The notes under the pieces: model-generated
What the model was told of the DNA's origin: nothing
Database searches by the model: none
Seen by the model: the letters and a program-made list of their open reading frames with translations, nothing else
Shown here: positions 26,910-35,452 of the stretch, in pieces
Position numbering within the stretch: the stretch's first letter is position 1
Layout of the letters: every line of letters starts with the position of its first letter
Translations under genes and position numbers: made by a program
Assembly: GCF_031085375.1 (NCBI RefSeq)
Contig: NZ_JAVCWF010000001.1
Span: forward strand, 992,001 to 1,056,000
Length of the DNA: 64,000 nt
Origin: Lactiplantibacillus brownii
GTDB lineage: Bacteria > Bacillota > Bacilli > Lactobacillales > Lactobacillaceae
Reading direction: 5' to 3'

Positions 26910-27356
26910 TTACTGCTGCGAACGATGAGCTGTAATTAACGTTAATAATTGCTGAAACTCGGGTGGTACGGCGCCTTTGCCACTACGATGAACGTAGTCG
27001 GTCGCGTGCCGCAGGGTCCCATTTGAAACTTGCTGACTGCTTCGGTAATGACTTTCAAGTGACAGCCCGATTTCCCATTCGATCTTTGTGATTGGGGACT
27101 GCGTCAGTGGTTCACTGCGAGTCGGCCAAGGCTGTACTAGCCCCATCAATTCTTTGACGAGTGGTGGGAGCGTTTGGCGATCAATGGAAAAATGGGTGTG
27201 CCAGTAACTGGCCGAAAACCAATGTTTTAGCGTTGGCCAGCGGGTCTCGTGAACAATTAACCGCTGAGGGCCAGTTTCACACCGAAGCTGATAGTAACCG
27301 TCATCATTTCGCAACTTAAAGTACAGAGTTGCCACTGCTACCGGTTGGTTAGACAT
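26910..27356 (-). CDS. hypothetical protein, 148 aa
   Basis: I do not recognise a family. The protein is soluble, with many Trp, His and Tyr residues and no signal peptide. ATG 27356 and a terminator immediately downstream support a real single-gene unit. It lies between mtsA and another unknown gene on the same strand, about 200 bp away. Confidence 0.65.
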   Translation of the reverse strand: MSNQPVAVATLYFKLRNDDGYYQLRCETGPQRLIVHETRWPTLKHWFSASYWHTHFSIDRQTLPPLVKELMGLVQPWPTRSEPLTQSPITKIEWEIGLSLESHYRSSQQVSNGTLRHATDYVHRSGKGAVPPEFQQLLTLITAHRSQQ

Positions 27357-27492
27357 GTTTCATTCTCCTGATAAAAATTTTCCAAATTGGTGCATACCAG
27401 TATTATGGACGCACTTGGTCGTTTACACAAGTAATTCTTACGCTAATTCGTAAATTTATTTAAACAGTAGCGATTACTAAAGCGTGGTATGC

Positions 27493-27524
27493 AAAAAGGC
27501 AACAGCCGATTGACTGTTGCCTTT
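27493..27524 (-). terminator. terminator of the 27565-27876 gene
   Basis: AAAGGCAACAG pairs with CTGTTGCCTTT around CCGATTGA. It could work in both directions. Confidence 0.75.
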
Positions 27525-27564
27525 AAGGTCACCCCTAACTGACGAGACAGTTTACCGGGTGATT

Positions 27565-27876
27565 TTAATCTTCTTGTTCGAAAGATAGTTCCGTCATGGA
27601 GAGTTCTAAGTCGTCTAAAACGTCATTTTCACTGAGAAAAGCCGCCCACGCTTTTGGTGTTTGTTCGCGTGTGTGGGGCACGATTTTGCCACGGATATTT
27701 TCGATGACTTCATCCAACATTTTATCAGCTTGACGATTGATTTCAGCGTCATTAAAACGGCGAGCGGGTAAGCGATCCATATTTTGTTTGTTCAAATAGT
27801 CGGTGCATTTATCCATAAAGATACTAATCACTTGTGAGTTGTCAGCAAGGTATGTTTTTAACGTGTCATTGTCCAA
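27565..27876 (-). CDS. hypothetical acidic protein, 103 aa
   Basis: A small, acidic, mostly helical-looking protein without membrane segments. ATG 27876 is preceded by TAGGAGGA on the minus strand, a strong ribosome binding site, and a terminator follows. I do not recognise a family and the context gives no function. Confidence 0.7.
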   Translation of the reverse strand: MDNDTLKTYLADNSQVISIFMDKCTDYLNKQNMDRLPARRFNDAEINRQADKMLDEVIENIRGKIVPHTREQTPKAWAAFLSENDVLDDLELSMTELSFEQED

Positions 27877-27935
27877 GATGTTTCCTCCTACTAATCTGGC
27901 TAAGTGCCTATCACTACTATAACACAGCGTGCTGT

Positions 27936-28823
27936 TTACTCAGTTTCCAAGGCGCTGTGCAAAATTTCTAATAACTTTAATTGTGGTGGTGTCAAAATAT
28001 GGGAGGTGCGGTAAACAATGCTCGTGATGAATTCAGGCTGTTCATCATCGAGCAGTTCTAAGCGGACAACATTGTCATTGTAATGATCGACGACATTAGT
28101 GAGAAAGCCCACCCCGACATTTTCGGCAATAAGTTTCATTAAAACATGGGTGTCATTGGATCTAAAAACAATATTTGGACGAAAGTGATTGCGGCGGGTC
28201 AGCTTGTTAAAAGCATTATTATGCACGAAATTACTATTGAAGAAAACAAAATTTTCGTGTCGTAATTCACTAAAGTAGAGTCGCTTTCTACCGGCCAGTG
28301 GATGTTCACGTGAAACGAAGATGCTAAAGGGTTGGCGGTCGAACTCTTCAGCAAGCAAGGTTTGATAGGAGAGGGGTTCCACCGAACCTAATAACGCCAT
28401 GTCGACGCGCCCATTACGAACGGCTTCACGCAGGGCAATTGAACCACCCTCGACGGTTTGAATCGTCGCTAACAGTTCTGCAGCGGCTAGTTTGGCCGCA
28501 ATTTGTGGAAAATAATGATTTTCAATAATTGGCGGTAAACCTAGCACAATCTGTTGTTGAGTTAAATTGTGGATTTCTTGTTTGGCAATCGTTAGCTGAC
28601 GGAGAATGATCGCGGCGTGTTCTGCTAACTGCTCACCACTAGCAGTGGGGCTCAATTCGTTATGTACTCGATCGCGAATAATTAATTTTGTATTGAATTC
28701 AGTTTCCAATCGTTTAATGGCGGTCGTGATTGTGGGCTGACTGACATTGAAAAAAGTTGCCACTTTTGAAAAGTTTTTTTGTAAAATTAATTGATGAAAA
28801 TAGTCTAAATCTTTTGTGTTCAT
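27936..28823 (-). CDS. LysR-family regulator, probable malolactic regulator
   Basis: A 295-aa LysR-type protein: N-terminal winged helix (NFSKVATFFNVSQPTITTAIKRLE, about residues 17-40) and an effector-binding domain. The frame opens further upstream, but ATG 28823 (MNTKDLDYFHQL) has AAAGGAGTT in front and fits the family start. It is divergent from malolactic enzyme and malate permease, so it is probably their malate-responsive activator (MleR-like). The intergenic region has two dyad sites suited to it. Confidence 0.85.
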   Translation of the reverse strand: MNTKDLDYFHQLILQKNFSKVATFFNVSQPTITTAIKRLETEFNTKLIIRDRVHNELSPTASGEQLAEHAAIILRQLTIAKQEIHNLTQQQIVLGLPPIIENHYFPQIAAKLAAAELLATIQTVEGGSIALREAVRNGRVDMALLGSVEPLSYQTLLAEEFDRQPFSIFVSREHPLAGRKRLYFSELRHENFVFFNSNFVHNNAFNKLTRRNHFRPNIVFRSNDTHVLMKLIAENVGVGFLTNVVDHYNDNVVRLELLDDEQPEFITSIVYRTSHILTPPQLKLLEILHSALETE

Positions 28824-28859
28824 GATAACTCCTTTATAATAGGCGTTTTTAGCAACCTT

Positions 28860-28900
28860 ATAAATTTTATTTATATCATAGCACATATTTGACTATATGT
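28860..28900. promoter_or_regulatory. candidate LysR binding sites between the regulator and mleS
   Basis: Two dyads: ATAAA-N5-TTTAT (28860-28874), which contains a T-N11-A pattern, and ACATAT-N6-ATATGT (28883-28900). They lie about 40-75 bp before the regulator start and about 140-180 bp before mleS. Assignment is by position and symmetry. Confidence 0.5.
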
Positions 28901-29040
28901 TTTCTAGGGCGCTAAACTGTTGTTTGTAAATTGATAAGCGCAAAGCTTTGATGAACGTTCAGGGATACGGTAGTCTGTTAGCCGTTAGAGCAATCAGTTC
29001 ATTCACTTAACTTATTAAATAAAAAATGGAGGAATTAATT

Positions 29041-30672
29041 ATGACTCAAACTGCAGATCGAATTTTAAATAACCCATTTTTAAATAAAGGGACGGCGTTC
29101 ACGAAAGCGGAACGTCAACAATTAGGTTTAACTGGGACGTTACCTAGTGCCGTACAAAACATTGAAGAACAAACGACCCAAGCTTATGGGCAATTCCAAA
29201 GTAAGGCAACTCGCTTAGAAAAACGGATTTTCTTAATGAATCTGTTCAATGAAAATCGGACATTGTTCTATCATTTGATGGACCAACACGTCGTGGAATT
29301 TATGCCAATCGTATATGATCCGGTTGTTGCGGATTCCATCGAACAATACAATCAATTATTCTTAGATCCTCAAAATGCGGCTTTCGTTTCAGTTGATGCG
29401 CCAGAAGACGTTGAAGCTACTTTGAAGAATGCTGCTGAAGGCCGTGATATCCGCTTAGTTGTGGTTACGGATGCAGAAGGTATTCTAGGGATGGGTGACT
29501 GGGGTGTCAACGGGGTAGATATCGCGGTTGGTAAGCTGATGGTTTACACCGCTGCTGCCGGGATCGACCCATCACAAGTCTTACCAGTTAGTATCGATGC
29601 TGGGACGAATAACCAAAAATTATTGGATGATCCAATGTATCTTGGAAATCGTCACAAACGAGTTTATGGTGATCAATATTATGATGTGATCGATAAATTC
29701 GTTGTTGCTGAACAAAAGTTATTCCCAGAATCACTCTTACATTGGGAAGATTTTGGTCGTTCAAATGCCCAAGTCATTTTGGACAAATACAAGGACAAGA
29801 TTGCAACTTTCAATGATGATATCCAAGGTACTGGGATGGTCGTTTTAGCCGGAATTCTAGGGGCTTTGAACATTTCTAAGGAAAGCATTAAAGATCAAAA
29901 AATCTTATCCTTTGGTGCTGGGACTGCCGGCATGGGGATCGCCAATCAAATCATGGACGAATTGATGCAAGCTGGCTTGACTGAAGCTGAAGCCAAACAA
30001 CATTTTTATGCGGTTGATAAGCAAGGGTTGTTATTCGATGACACCGAAGACTTAACACCAGCTCAAAAAGCATTTACGCGTTCACGGAGCGAATTCAGTA
30101 ACGCTGACGAATTGACTAATTTAGCAGCCGTCGTTAAAGCCGTTCATCCAACTGTAATGATTGGGACATCAACTCAACCAGGTACCTTTACCGAAAGTAT
30201 TATTAAAGAAATGGCTGCCCATACGGATCGACCAATCATCTTCCCATTATCAAATCCGACGAAATTAGCAGAAGCTAAGGCCGAAGATTTGATCAAATGG
30301 ACCGATGGCCGTGCTTTGATCGCCACTGGGATTCCAGCTGATGATGTTGAATACAAGGGTGTGACATATCAAATCGGGCAAGGAAACAACGCCCTCATGT
30401 ACCCAGGTCTTGGTTTCGGCTTGATTGCGGCGACTGCCAAAGTCTTGAACAGTGAAACCTTATCCGCAGCTTGCCATGCTTTAGGTGGCATCGTGGATAC
30501 GTCTAAGCCCGGGGCAGCAGTTTTACCACCCGTGGCTAAAATTACAGAATTTTCACAAACGTTAGCTGAAGTTGTGGCACAAAGTGTGCTCGACCAAAAG
30601 CTGAACAAGGAACCAATTGCGAGTGCCAAGCAAGCAGTTGCTGACATGAAGTGGGTCCCAGAATACAAATAG
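29041..30672 (+). CDS. mleS: malolactic enzyme
   Basis: Decarboxylates L-malate to L-lactate and CO2 with NAD and Mn, giving acid resistance and a proton motive force. The 543-aa protein has malic-enzyme-family motifs: [26 protein letters not shown] (metal site) and [11 protein letters not shown] (NAD). The sequence start [14 protein letters not shown] matches malolactic enzymes rather than ordinary malic enzymes. The frame opens at 29026, but GGAGG overlaps that codon, so ATG 29041 is chosen. The malate permease follows. Confidence 0.92.
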   Translation: MTQTADRILNNPFLNKGTAFTKAERQQLGLTGTLPSAVQNIEEQTTQAYGQFQSKATRLEKRIFLMNLFNENRTLFYHLMDQHVVEFMPIVYDPVVADSIEQYNQLFLDPQNAAFVSVDAPEDVEATLKNAAEGRDIRLVVVTDAEGILGMGDWGVNGVDIAVGKLMVYTAAAGIDPSQVLPVSIDAGTNNQKLLDDPMYLGNRHKRVYGDQYYDVIDKFVVAEQKLFPESLLHWEDFGRSNAQVILDKYKDKIATFNDDIQGTGMVVLAGILGALNISKESIKDQKILSFGAGTAGMGIANQIMDELMQAGLTEAEAKQHFYAVDKQGLLFDDTEDLTPAQKAFTRSRSEFSNADELTNLAAVVKAVHPTVMIGTSTQPGTFTESIIKEMAAHTDRPIIFPLSNPTKLAEAKAEDLIKWTDGRALIATGIPADDVEYKGVTYQIGQGNNALMYPGLGFGLIAATAKVLNSETLSAACHALGGIVDTSKPGAAVLPPVAKITEFSQTLAEVVAQSVLDQKLNKEPIASAKQAVADMKWVPEYK

Positions 30673-30739
30673 TAGTGGTCGCATTAGAGAAGCGAATCGA
30701 TTAGTTTTAAAAAAATGTTGAAAGTGGGAATAAAAACTC

Positions 30740-31711
30740 ATGGCTGTTTTATGGAATTCGATCCAAAGCGTGCTCGTGGTCGTTTTGATCATGGTGCTTG
30801 GATTTATCTTACGTCGGACCGGTTGGTTTGCCGATAGTTTTGCGGGAAATATCTCAAAATTTATTAAGAACATTGCTTTGCCGGCTTCAATCTTTGTGTC
30901 GGTATTAAGTCGCTTGACACGTGGTCAATTAGGATCATTTTCAGGCTACTTAGCCTATGCTTTCTTAGCGGTCATCATTGGTTATGTGATCGCCTTCGCG
31001 TTAGTCAAGATTATGAAGGTCCGTCCTGGTCGTAAAGGAATCTTTATTAACGCGGTCGTCAACGCCAACACCATCTTCATTGGCTTGCCTTTGAACATTG
31101 CGTTGTTTGGTGAGAACAGTATGACTTACTTCTTGGTTTATTATATTGTCAACACGGTTTCAACTTGGGCGTTTGGGGTCTTCTTGATCTCCAATGATGA
31201 TCCAACTAAGCCTAAGGAAAAGACGCACAATAAGATTGACTGGAAGAAAGTTATCCCAATGCCATTAGTTGGGTTCTTGGTTGCCTTGGTCTTCTTATTA
31301 TTGAATATTCCAATTTTGAAGATTTCCTTCATTAATTCAACGTTAACTTACGTTGGTAACTTAGTGACACCGTTATCCTTGATCTATATTGGGATCGTTT
31401 TGGCGGATGCCGGGTTAGGGAGTATCAAGTTTGACCGAGATACGGTGGTTGCCTTGATTGGTCGATTCATCTTGTCACCAATCGTGATGATTGCGGTCAT
31501 CATGGTCGCTGGTAACTTGGGGGCTAACTTCCCAACCATGGCTTCACAAACGTTGATCGTTCAATCTGCCACACCAATGCTCGCTGTTTTGCCAATTTTG
31601 GCGAACGAAGCCCATGGTGACGTGGAATACGCGACAAACGTGGTTACGACCAGTACCGTTTTGTTTATTATCGTCGTCCCAATCTTAATGTCATTGATTC
31701 AATTTATCTAG
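30740..31711 (+). CDS. mleP: malate permease, AEC family
   Basis: A 323-aa membrane protein of the auxin efflux carrier (AEC) family with about ten hydrophobic segments in two halves. In lactic acid bacteria such proteins exchange or take up malate beside the malolactic enzyme, which is the gene 67 bp upstream. A terminator follows, so mleS-mleP form one operon. Confidence 0.88.
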   Translation: MAVLWNSIQSVLVVVLIMVLGFILRRTGWFADSFAGNISKFIKNIALPASIFVSVLSRLTRGQLGSFSGYLAYAFLAVIIGYVIAFALVKIMKVRPGRKGIFINAVVNANTIFIGLPLNIALFGENSMTYFLVYYIVNTVSTWAFGVFLISNDDPTKPKEKTHNKIDWKKVIPMPLVGFLVALVFLLLNIPILKISFINSTLTYVGNLVTPLSLIYIGIVLADAGLGSIKFDRDTVVALIGRFILSPIVMIAVIMVAGNLGANFPTMASQTLIVQSATPMLAVLPILANEAHGDVEYATNVVTTSTVLFIIVVPILMSLIQFI

Positions 31712-31728
31712 AATTAAAAATTGATTAA

Positions 31729-31763
31729 AAAAGGAAGCGAGCCGTTGGGCTGGCTTCCTTTTT
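31729..31763 (+). terminator. terminator of mleS-mleP
   Basis: GGAAGC-G-AGCC pairs with GGCT-G-GCTTCC around GTTG, followed by TTTTT. Confidence 0.88.
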
Positions 31764-31875
31764 CTCATTTAGGCTCGTGGGGGGTTAGAAAAGTTTGGCC
31801 ACAATGGCTAAATTAGGCAAAAGTGCTAATTAACACGCTTTCAATTGCCTTTTTTAAAAAAATAATCAGAAATCC

Positions 31876-31904
31876 TTGACTAATGTGGTGAAAGTCCATA
31901 AAAT
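31876..31904 (+). promoter_or_regulatory. promoter of the amino-acid permease gene
   Basis: TTGACT (31876-31881), 17 bp, TAAAAT (31899-31904). Confidence 0.7.
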
Positions 31905-31951
31905 TAAGTTCGTTGCATTAATAAGAATTCAATTAGGAGGCACTCATTACT

Positions 31952-33376
31952 ATGAAAGAATCACAGCGGTTACTGGTCAAGAAACCAGTGAACCCAGCGA
32001 GTTTTAATCAAGGTGGCTTAGCTAAGTCCCTTGATGCCTTCAGTTTAACGATGATGGGAGTCGGGGCGATTGTTGGTTCCGGGATTTTCATTACGCCTGG
32101 GATCATTGCCGCAAAGTATGCCGGTCCCGCTGCGATGCTGTCATTCGTTATCGCAGCCGCGGTTTGTTCGTTGGCGGCATTATGTTATGCCGAGTTTGCG
32201 TCGACGATTCCATTAGCTGGGAGTGCCTACACATACGTCTATACGGTCTTTGGCGAATTTTTAGCTTGGATTCTCGGTTGGTCCTTAATTTCCGAATATT
32301 TATTTGCGGTTTCGTCTGTTGCGGTGAGTTGGTCAGCGTATTTCCAAAATTTACTTAGTGGTTTTGGCCTAAAATTACCCGCGTTTTTGGCCGCTGCGGC
32401 CGGAACTGCCGGTGCCCCGCATGCGGGTTTTAATCTGATTGCTTTTGTGGTTGTTTTAGCGATTTCATTGCTATTGGTGGGTGGCGTTCAAGAATCCACG
32501 CGGGTTAATTCAATTATGGTCATTGTTAAAATATTAGTGATTGTCCTCTTTATCGGCGTGGCGATTTTCTTCGTCAAACCGGCTAATTTCCACCCATTCA
32601 TGCCCCATGGGGTGAATGGGTTAGTCAAAGGGGCGTCACTAGCTTTCTACGCATATATTGGCTTTGATGCCGTTTCAACCGCTTCTGAAGAAGTCAAAAA
32701 TCCTAAGCGGGATATGCCAATCGGTATTATCGGATCGTTGATTGTCGCTTCAATCTTGTATGTAGCGATGGCGGCGGTGTTGGTCGGTGTCGTGCACTAT
32801 ACAAAATTAAATGTCGGTGATCCAGTTGCTTATGCCTTGGCAGTGATTCATCAAAACTGGGCCGCTGGGATTGTTTCTCTCGGTGCGGTTGTCGGGATGA
32901 CAACGGTATTGATCGTCATGTTATATGGTGGGACCCGGTTACTTTTTGCCATTAGTCGGGATGGCTTACTACCAAAAGCCTTTCAAAGTCTAAACACCAA
33001 GACTAAAGTTCCCGTCAAAAGCACTTGGATCTTTGGGATTATTGCTAGTATCTTTGCTGCCGTGATTCCACTTGATAAAATTGCGGAACTAGTTAATATC
33101 GGGACGTTATTTGCGTTTGCGATGGTTTCAATCGGGGTCGTCTTCCTCCGTAAACATGAAACGTTGCAGCAAATCAACAGTTCATTCAAAGTGCCATTCT
33201 ATCCGGTCTTACCCGTTGTGTCGTTCTTAGCTTGCTTGTACTTGATGATTAATTTGCAAGCTTTCACGTGGCACATGTTTGGCATTTGGATCACGATTGG
33301 GATTATTATCTACTTTGCTTATAGTTACCGGCACTCACGAATTCGAGCAGGGTTACGTGCAAAAGAAAATCAATAA
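31952..33376 (+). CDS. APC-family amino-acid permease
   Basis: A 474-aa transporter with about twelve hydrophobic segments. The family motif GVGAIVGSGIFITPG is at about residue 36, and YIGFDAVSTASEEVKNPKR near 240 is typical of the cationic amino acid transporter (CAT, YfnA-like) group. AGGAGG precedes ATG 31952. It has its own promoter and terminator. The substrate cannot be read from sequence. Confidence 0.9.
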   Translation: MKESQRLLVKKPVNPASFNQGGLAKSLDAFSLTMMGVGAIVGSGIFITPGIIAAKYAGPAAMLSFVIAAAVCSLAALCYAEFASTIPLAGSAYTYVYTVFGEFLAWILGWSLISEYLFAVSSVAVSWSAYFQNLLSGFGLKLPAFLAAAAGTAGAPHAGFNLIAFVVVLAISLLLVGGVQESTRVNSIMVIVKILVIVLFIGVAIFFVKPANFHPFMPHGVNGLVKGASLAFYAYIGFDAVSTASEEVKNPKRDMPIGIIGSLIVASILYVAMAAVLVGVVHYTKLNVGDPVAYALAVIHQNWAAGIVSLGAVVGMTTVLIVMLYGGTRLLFAISRDGLLPKAFQSLNTKTKVPVKSTWIFGIIASIFAAVIPLDKIAELVNIGTLFAFAMVSIGVVFLRKHETLQQINSSFKVPFYPVLPVVSFLACLYLMINLQAFTWHMFGIWITIGIIIYFAYSYRHSRIRAGLRAKENQ

Positions 33377-33383
33377 TATTTTT

Positions 33384-33413
33384 AAAGCGGGCCGATTTTT
33401 GGGCTCGTTTTTT
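33384..33413 (+). terminator. terminator of the amino-acid permease gene
   Basis: AAAGCGGGCC pairs with GGCTCGTTTT (with G-U pairs) around GATTTTTG, then further Ts. Confidence 0.75.
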
Positions 33414-33425
33414 ATTTTGGGAACA

Positions 33426-33434
33426 TGTTATAAT
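33426..33434 (+). promoter_or_regulatory. extended -10 promoter of the ECF S-component gene
   Basis: TGTTATAAT, an extended -10; no clear -35. GGGAGGGG and the ATG follow about 30-40 bp later. Confidence 0.5.
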
Positions 33435-33475
33435 TAAGCTTATTCTATACGGTAAGGGTTTGGGAGGGGTTGCGG

Positions 33476-34066
33476 ATGCAACGACGATCTAATGCGTATC
33501 ATATCAGTGTTTTGGCCGTTTTAATTGCCATTGTGATCATTCAAAATGTGGTACCATTTTTCGGCTATATTCCGATTTTGGGTTTGAGCTTGACGACGAT
33601 TCACGTGACGGTTATTATTGCGGCCGTTGTGCTGGGGCCAAAAGATGGCGCAATTGTTGGTGGTGCGTGGGGACTGATTGACTGGATTCGCGCATTCACG
33701 GCGCCAACGAGTGCGTTGGCACCATTAGTCTTCACCAATCCACTGGTTTCGGTTTTGCCACGTGTGTTGATTGGGGTAGTTGCCGGTTGGACCTTCATCT
33801 GGTTGCGGCGTCACTTAAAGCCAGCGCCAAGCCTCCTAGTGGCAGGAGTGGTGGGGGCCTTAACGAACACGATTTTGGTTTTGGGGTTAATTGGGACGCT
33901 GTATCGGCATACGGCAGCAGGTTTTTATCAGGTCGATTTAAGCAAATTAATGCCCTATTTACTTGGAATCGTTGGCACAAATGGGGTGCCTGAGGCGATC
34001 TTAGCTGGCGTATTAGTGCCGCTAATTGGGCTACCACTCATGCGTTTTCGGCAAGTTAAAAAGTAA
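33476..34066 (+). CDS. ECF transporter S-component, substrate unknown
   Basis: A 196-aa membrane protein of the ECF substrate-binding family (ECF_trnsprt type), with about six hydrophobic segments and the conserved GPKDGAIVGGAWGLIDWIRA, where GA..G and Asp/Trp are typical. A TTG at 33470 directly abuts the ribosome binding site, so ATG 33476 is chosen. It would work with EcfA1-EcfA2-EcfT encoded at 1.5-4 kb. Similar proteins carry pantothenate, folate or flavins; no riboswitch precedes the gene to decide. It stands alone between a permease and repeat elements. Confidence 0.85.
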   Translation: MQRRSNAYHISVLAVLIAIVIIQNVVPFFGYIPILGLSLTTIHVTVIIAAVVLGPKDGAIVGGAWGLIDWIRAFTAPTSALAPLVFTNPLVSVLPRVLIGVVAGWTFIWLRRHLKPAPSLLVAGVVGALTNTILVLGLIGTLYRHTAAGFYQVDLSKLMPYLLGIVGTNGVPEAILAGVLVPLIGLPLMRFRQVKK

Positions 34067-34139
34067 ATGGGTTGAGCCGGTCAAGAGTAGCCTTGTTGCT
34101 GGTTTAACGCTAAATATCTAAAGGTTGAAAGTTAAAAAT

Positions 34140-34323
34140 TGCCGGTCTGCACCACTACGTCAACAATCCGGTAATGAAAACTAGTCGACTACTGCCGCTT
34201 CCGGTTGTTGCCGATAACATGCGGACGAGGGACCGGTTCAAGCCATAGAAACGTCTTGAACCTCGCCCGGAAACTTTGCCAAATCCGCAAATCTCCCGGA
34301 CCGTCCGTGGTGTAAGGCCGGCA
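34140..34323 (+). repeat. element E, outer stem with three hairpins
   Basis: Outer stem: TGCCGG and CACCAC (34140-34145, 34150-34155) with GTGGTG and CCGGCA (34307-34312, 34318-34323). Inner hairpins: CAACAATCCGG/CCGGTTGTTG, GGTTCAAG/CTTGAACC and TTTGC/GCAAA. It has the same length and plan as elements A and D but a different sequence. Confidence 0.75.
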
Positions 34324-34402
34324 AAAGAACGCCGGTCAAACACTACCTGCACGTCCGATGCTATCAGCAACAACCTCCAGCTAAGTCAGTAGTTATTTAT
34401 GC

Positions 34403-34582
34403 TTAGCGGAGTCAGTCAAAATCGGTGTGTAGTGTCGGCGAGATTAATCGGCGTTTTTGGCTGACTAATCTCGCGGGGCAATTCAAAGACGTGTTTTGTC
34501 GGCTTGGAATTGAGGCGTCAGACCGTACCTTGGCTGGCGCCGTCCCCCCACAGCACACCGATTTTGACTGACGGAGCGCTAA
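34403..34582 (+). repeat. element D, outer stem with three hairpins
   Basis: A perfect 19-bp outer inverted repeat (34411-34429 with 34554-34572; arm begins GTCAGTCAAAATCGG), extended by TTAGC/GCTAA. Inner hairpins: GCGAGATTA/TAATCTCGC, CAATTC/GAATTG and GGCG-CAG/CTG-CGCC. It starts 79 nt after element E. Confidence 0.85.
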
Positions 34583-34679
34583 ATTTAGGTGAGTCTACTT
34601 TAGACTTATGGGTTACCGATACTACAACATTTGTGGTGCTTTTGAGTCTTTCAACCTTTAGTTAAATATCTGATATAAC

Positions 34680-34717
34680 AAAAACGAGATCAAGGAATTT
34701 TCCCTGATCTCGTTTTT
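34680..34717. terminator. bidirectional terminator next to the DUF2187 gene
   Basis: AAAAACGAGATCA pairs with TGATCTCGTTTTT, with GGAA/TTCC inside. It directly follows the stop of the minus-strand DUF2187 gene. Confidence 0.85.
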
Positions 34718-34718
34718 G

Positions 34719-34895
34719 TTATTGAACCGCTTGAACTTGTTTTTGACTAATGATTACTTTGTTGTGATATTTATCCACGATTTCAGGGTCAGAGCTTTCA
34801 AAGGTGATCATGTAAGAATTCGTGTAGGCTTTAGCAATTTCGCCTGTAAAATTTTGACCATCGAGCTTAAAAGTGACTTTAGTGCCGATTTCCAT
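34719..34895 (-). CDS. DUF2187-like small protein, 58 aa
   Basis: On the minus strand an ATG at 34895 opens a 58-codon frame starting MEIGTKVTFKLDGQNF, followed by TGEIAKAYTNSYMITFE and ending QVQAVQ. AGAAGAGG precedes it at a proper distance and a strong terminator follows the stop. The beta-rich KOW/SH3-like pattern (V.F...G..FTGEI...Y.NS) fits the DUF2187 family of small Firmicutes proteins, function unknown. It is easy to miss because of its size. Confidence 0.8.
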   Translation of the reverse strand: MEIGTKVTFKLDGQNFTGEIAKAYTNSYMITFESSDPEIVDKYHNKVIISQKQVQAVQ

Positions 34896-35358
34896 GCGTT
34901 AGCCTCTTCTCTAGTTAGTGCCATTAAATATAACATGGCTGAGGGAAATGTCAATCAAACACCTTGGTGAAGCGCCGTTTTAGCGGTAGTTTCGAGCGGT
35001 GAAGGCCATTATTTGAAACTACCTGAAGTCATAGCCAAGCCTGGTAACTGTGATACTGAGACTAGCCAACGTTTTCCGTGCTTAAATAGTTTAAAAATGT
35101 TGTCGTTAGAATTTTCAAAATGAGTGGCGTTATTCATCTCTTTCGCTTAATTGTTTAGGCATTTTTGGCCGTTGACGAGATGAGATGAAAAAGTGGTTTC
35201 TTCAGCAAAACCCCAAGTCATCTTGTGTAATGGGTGGCAAACTTGATTAAGTGTGTCCCGTCCAATAAAATCAGGTCAATTAACAAACTAATTAGGGGAC
35301 TAACGTGGGCTTGAAAATTAGCGGGTTTGACTATTTTATGAATAAAAGTTGAGTTTGA
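34896..35358. other. intergenic region before cydA with hairpins, no gene seen
   Basis: GGTAGTTTC (34985-34993) and GAAACTACC (35015-35023) form a 9-bp hairpin stem. TCATCTC and GAGATGA arms flank about 35 nt near 35135-35185. No start codon with a ribosome binding site leads a credible frame. The function is unknown. Confidence 0.4.
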
Positions 35359-35387
35359 TTGTATTTTCACTTATCAGTTGATATGAT
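35359..35387 (+). promoter_or_regulatory. promoter of cydAB with overlapping dyad
   Basis: TTGTAT (35359-35364), 17 bp, TATGAT (35382-35387). The spacer and -10 are covered by a dyad, TCACTTATCA (35368-35377) and TGATAAGAGTGA (35384-35395), a candidate operator for a redox or catabolite regulator. Confidence 0.6.
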
Positions 35388-35452
35388 AAGAGTGAATCGA
35401 TTGGTTTCGCTTACTCAAGTGAACCAAATAGTTTAATAAAGGGGGGACCACT

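Larger units (their letters stand above)
34118..34661. repeat. outer inverted repeat enclosing elements E and D
   Basis: CTAAAGGTTGAAAG (34118-34131) and its exact inverse CTTTCAACCTTTAG (34648-34661) bound a 544-bp block. Inside lie two self-complementary elements of about 180 nt. No gene is seen in the block. Confidence 0.8.

Noticed and set aside
34896..35358. Possible small RNA gene before cydA
   Set aside because: Hairpins are present, but no convincing promoter-terminator pair encloses them.
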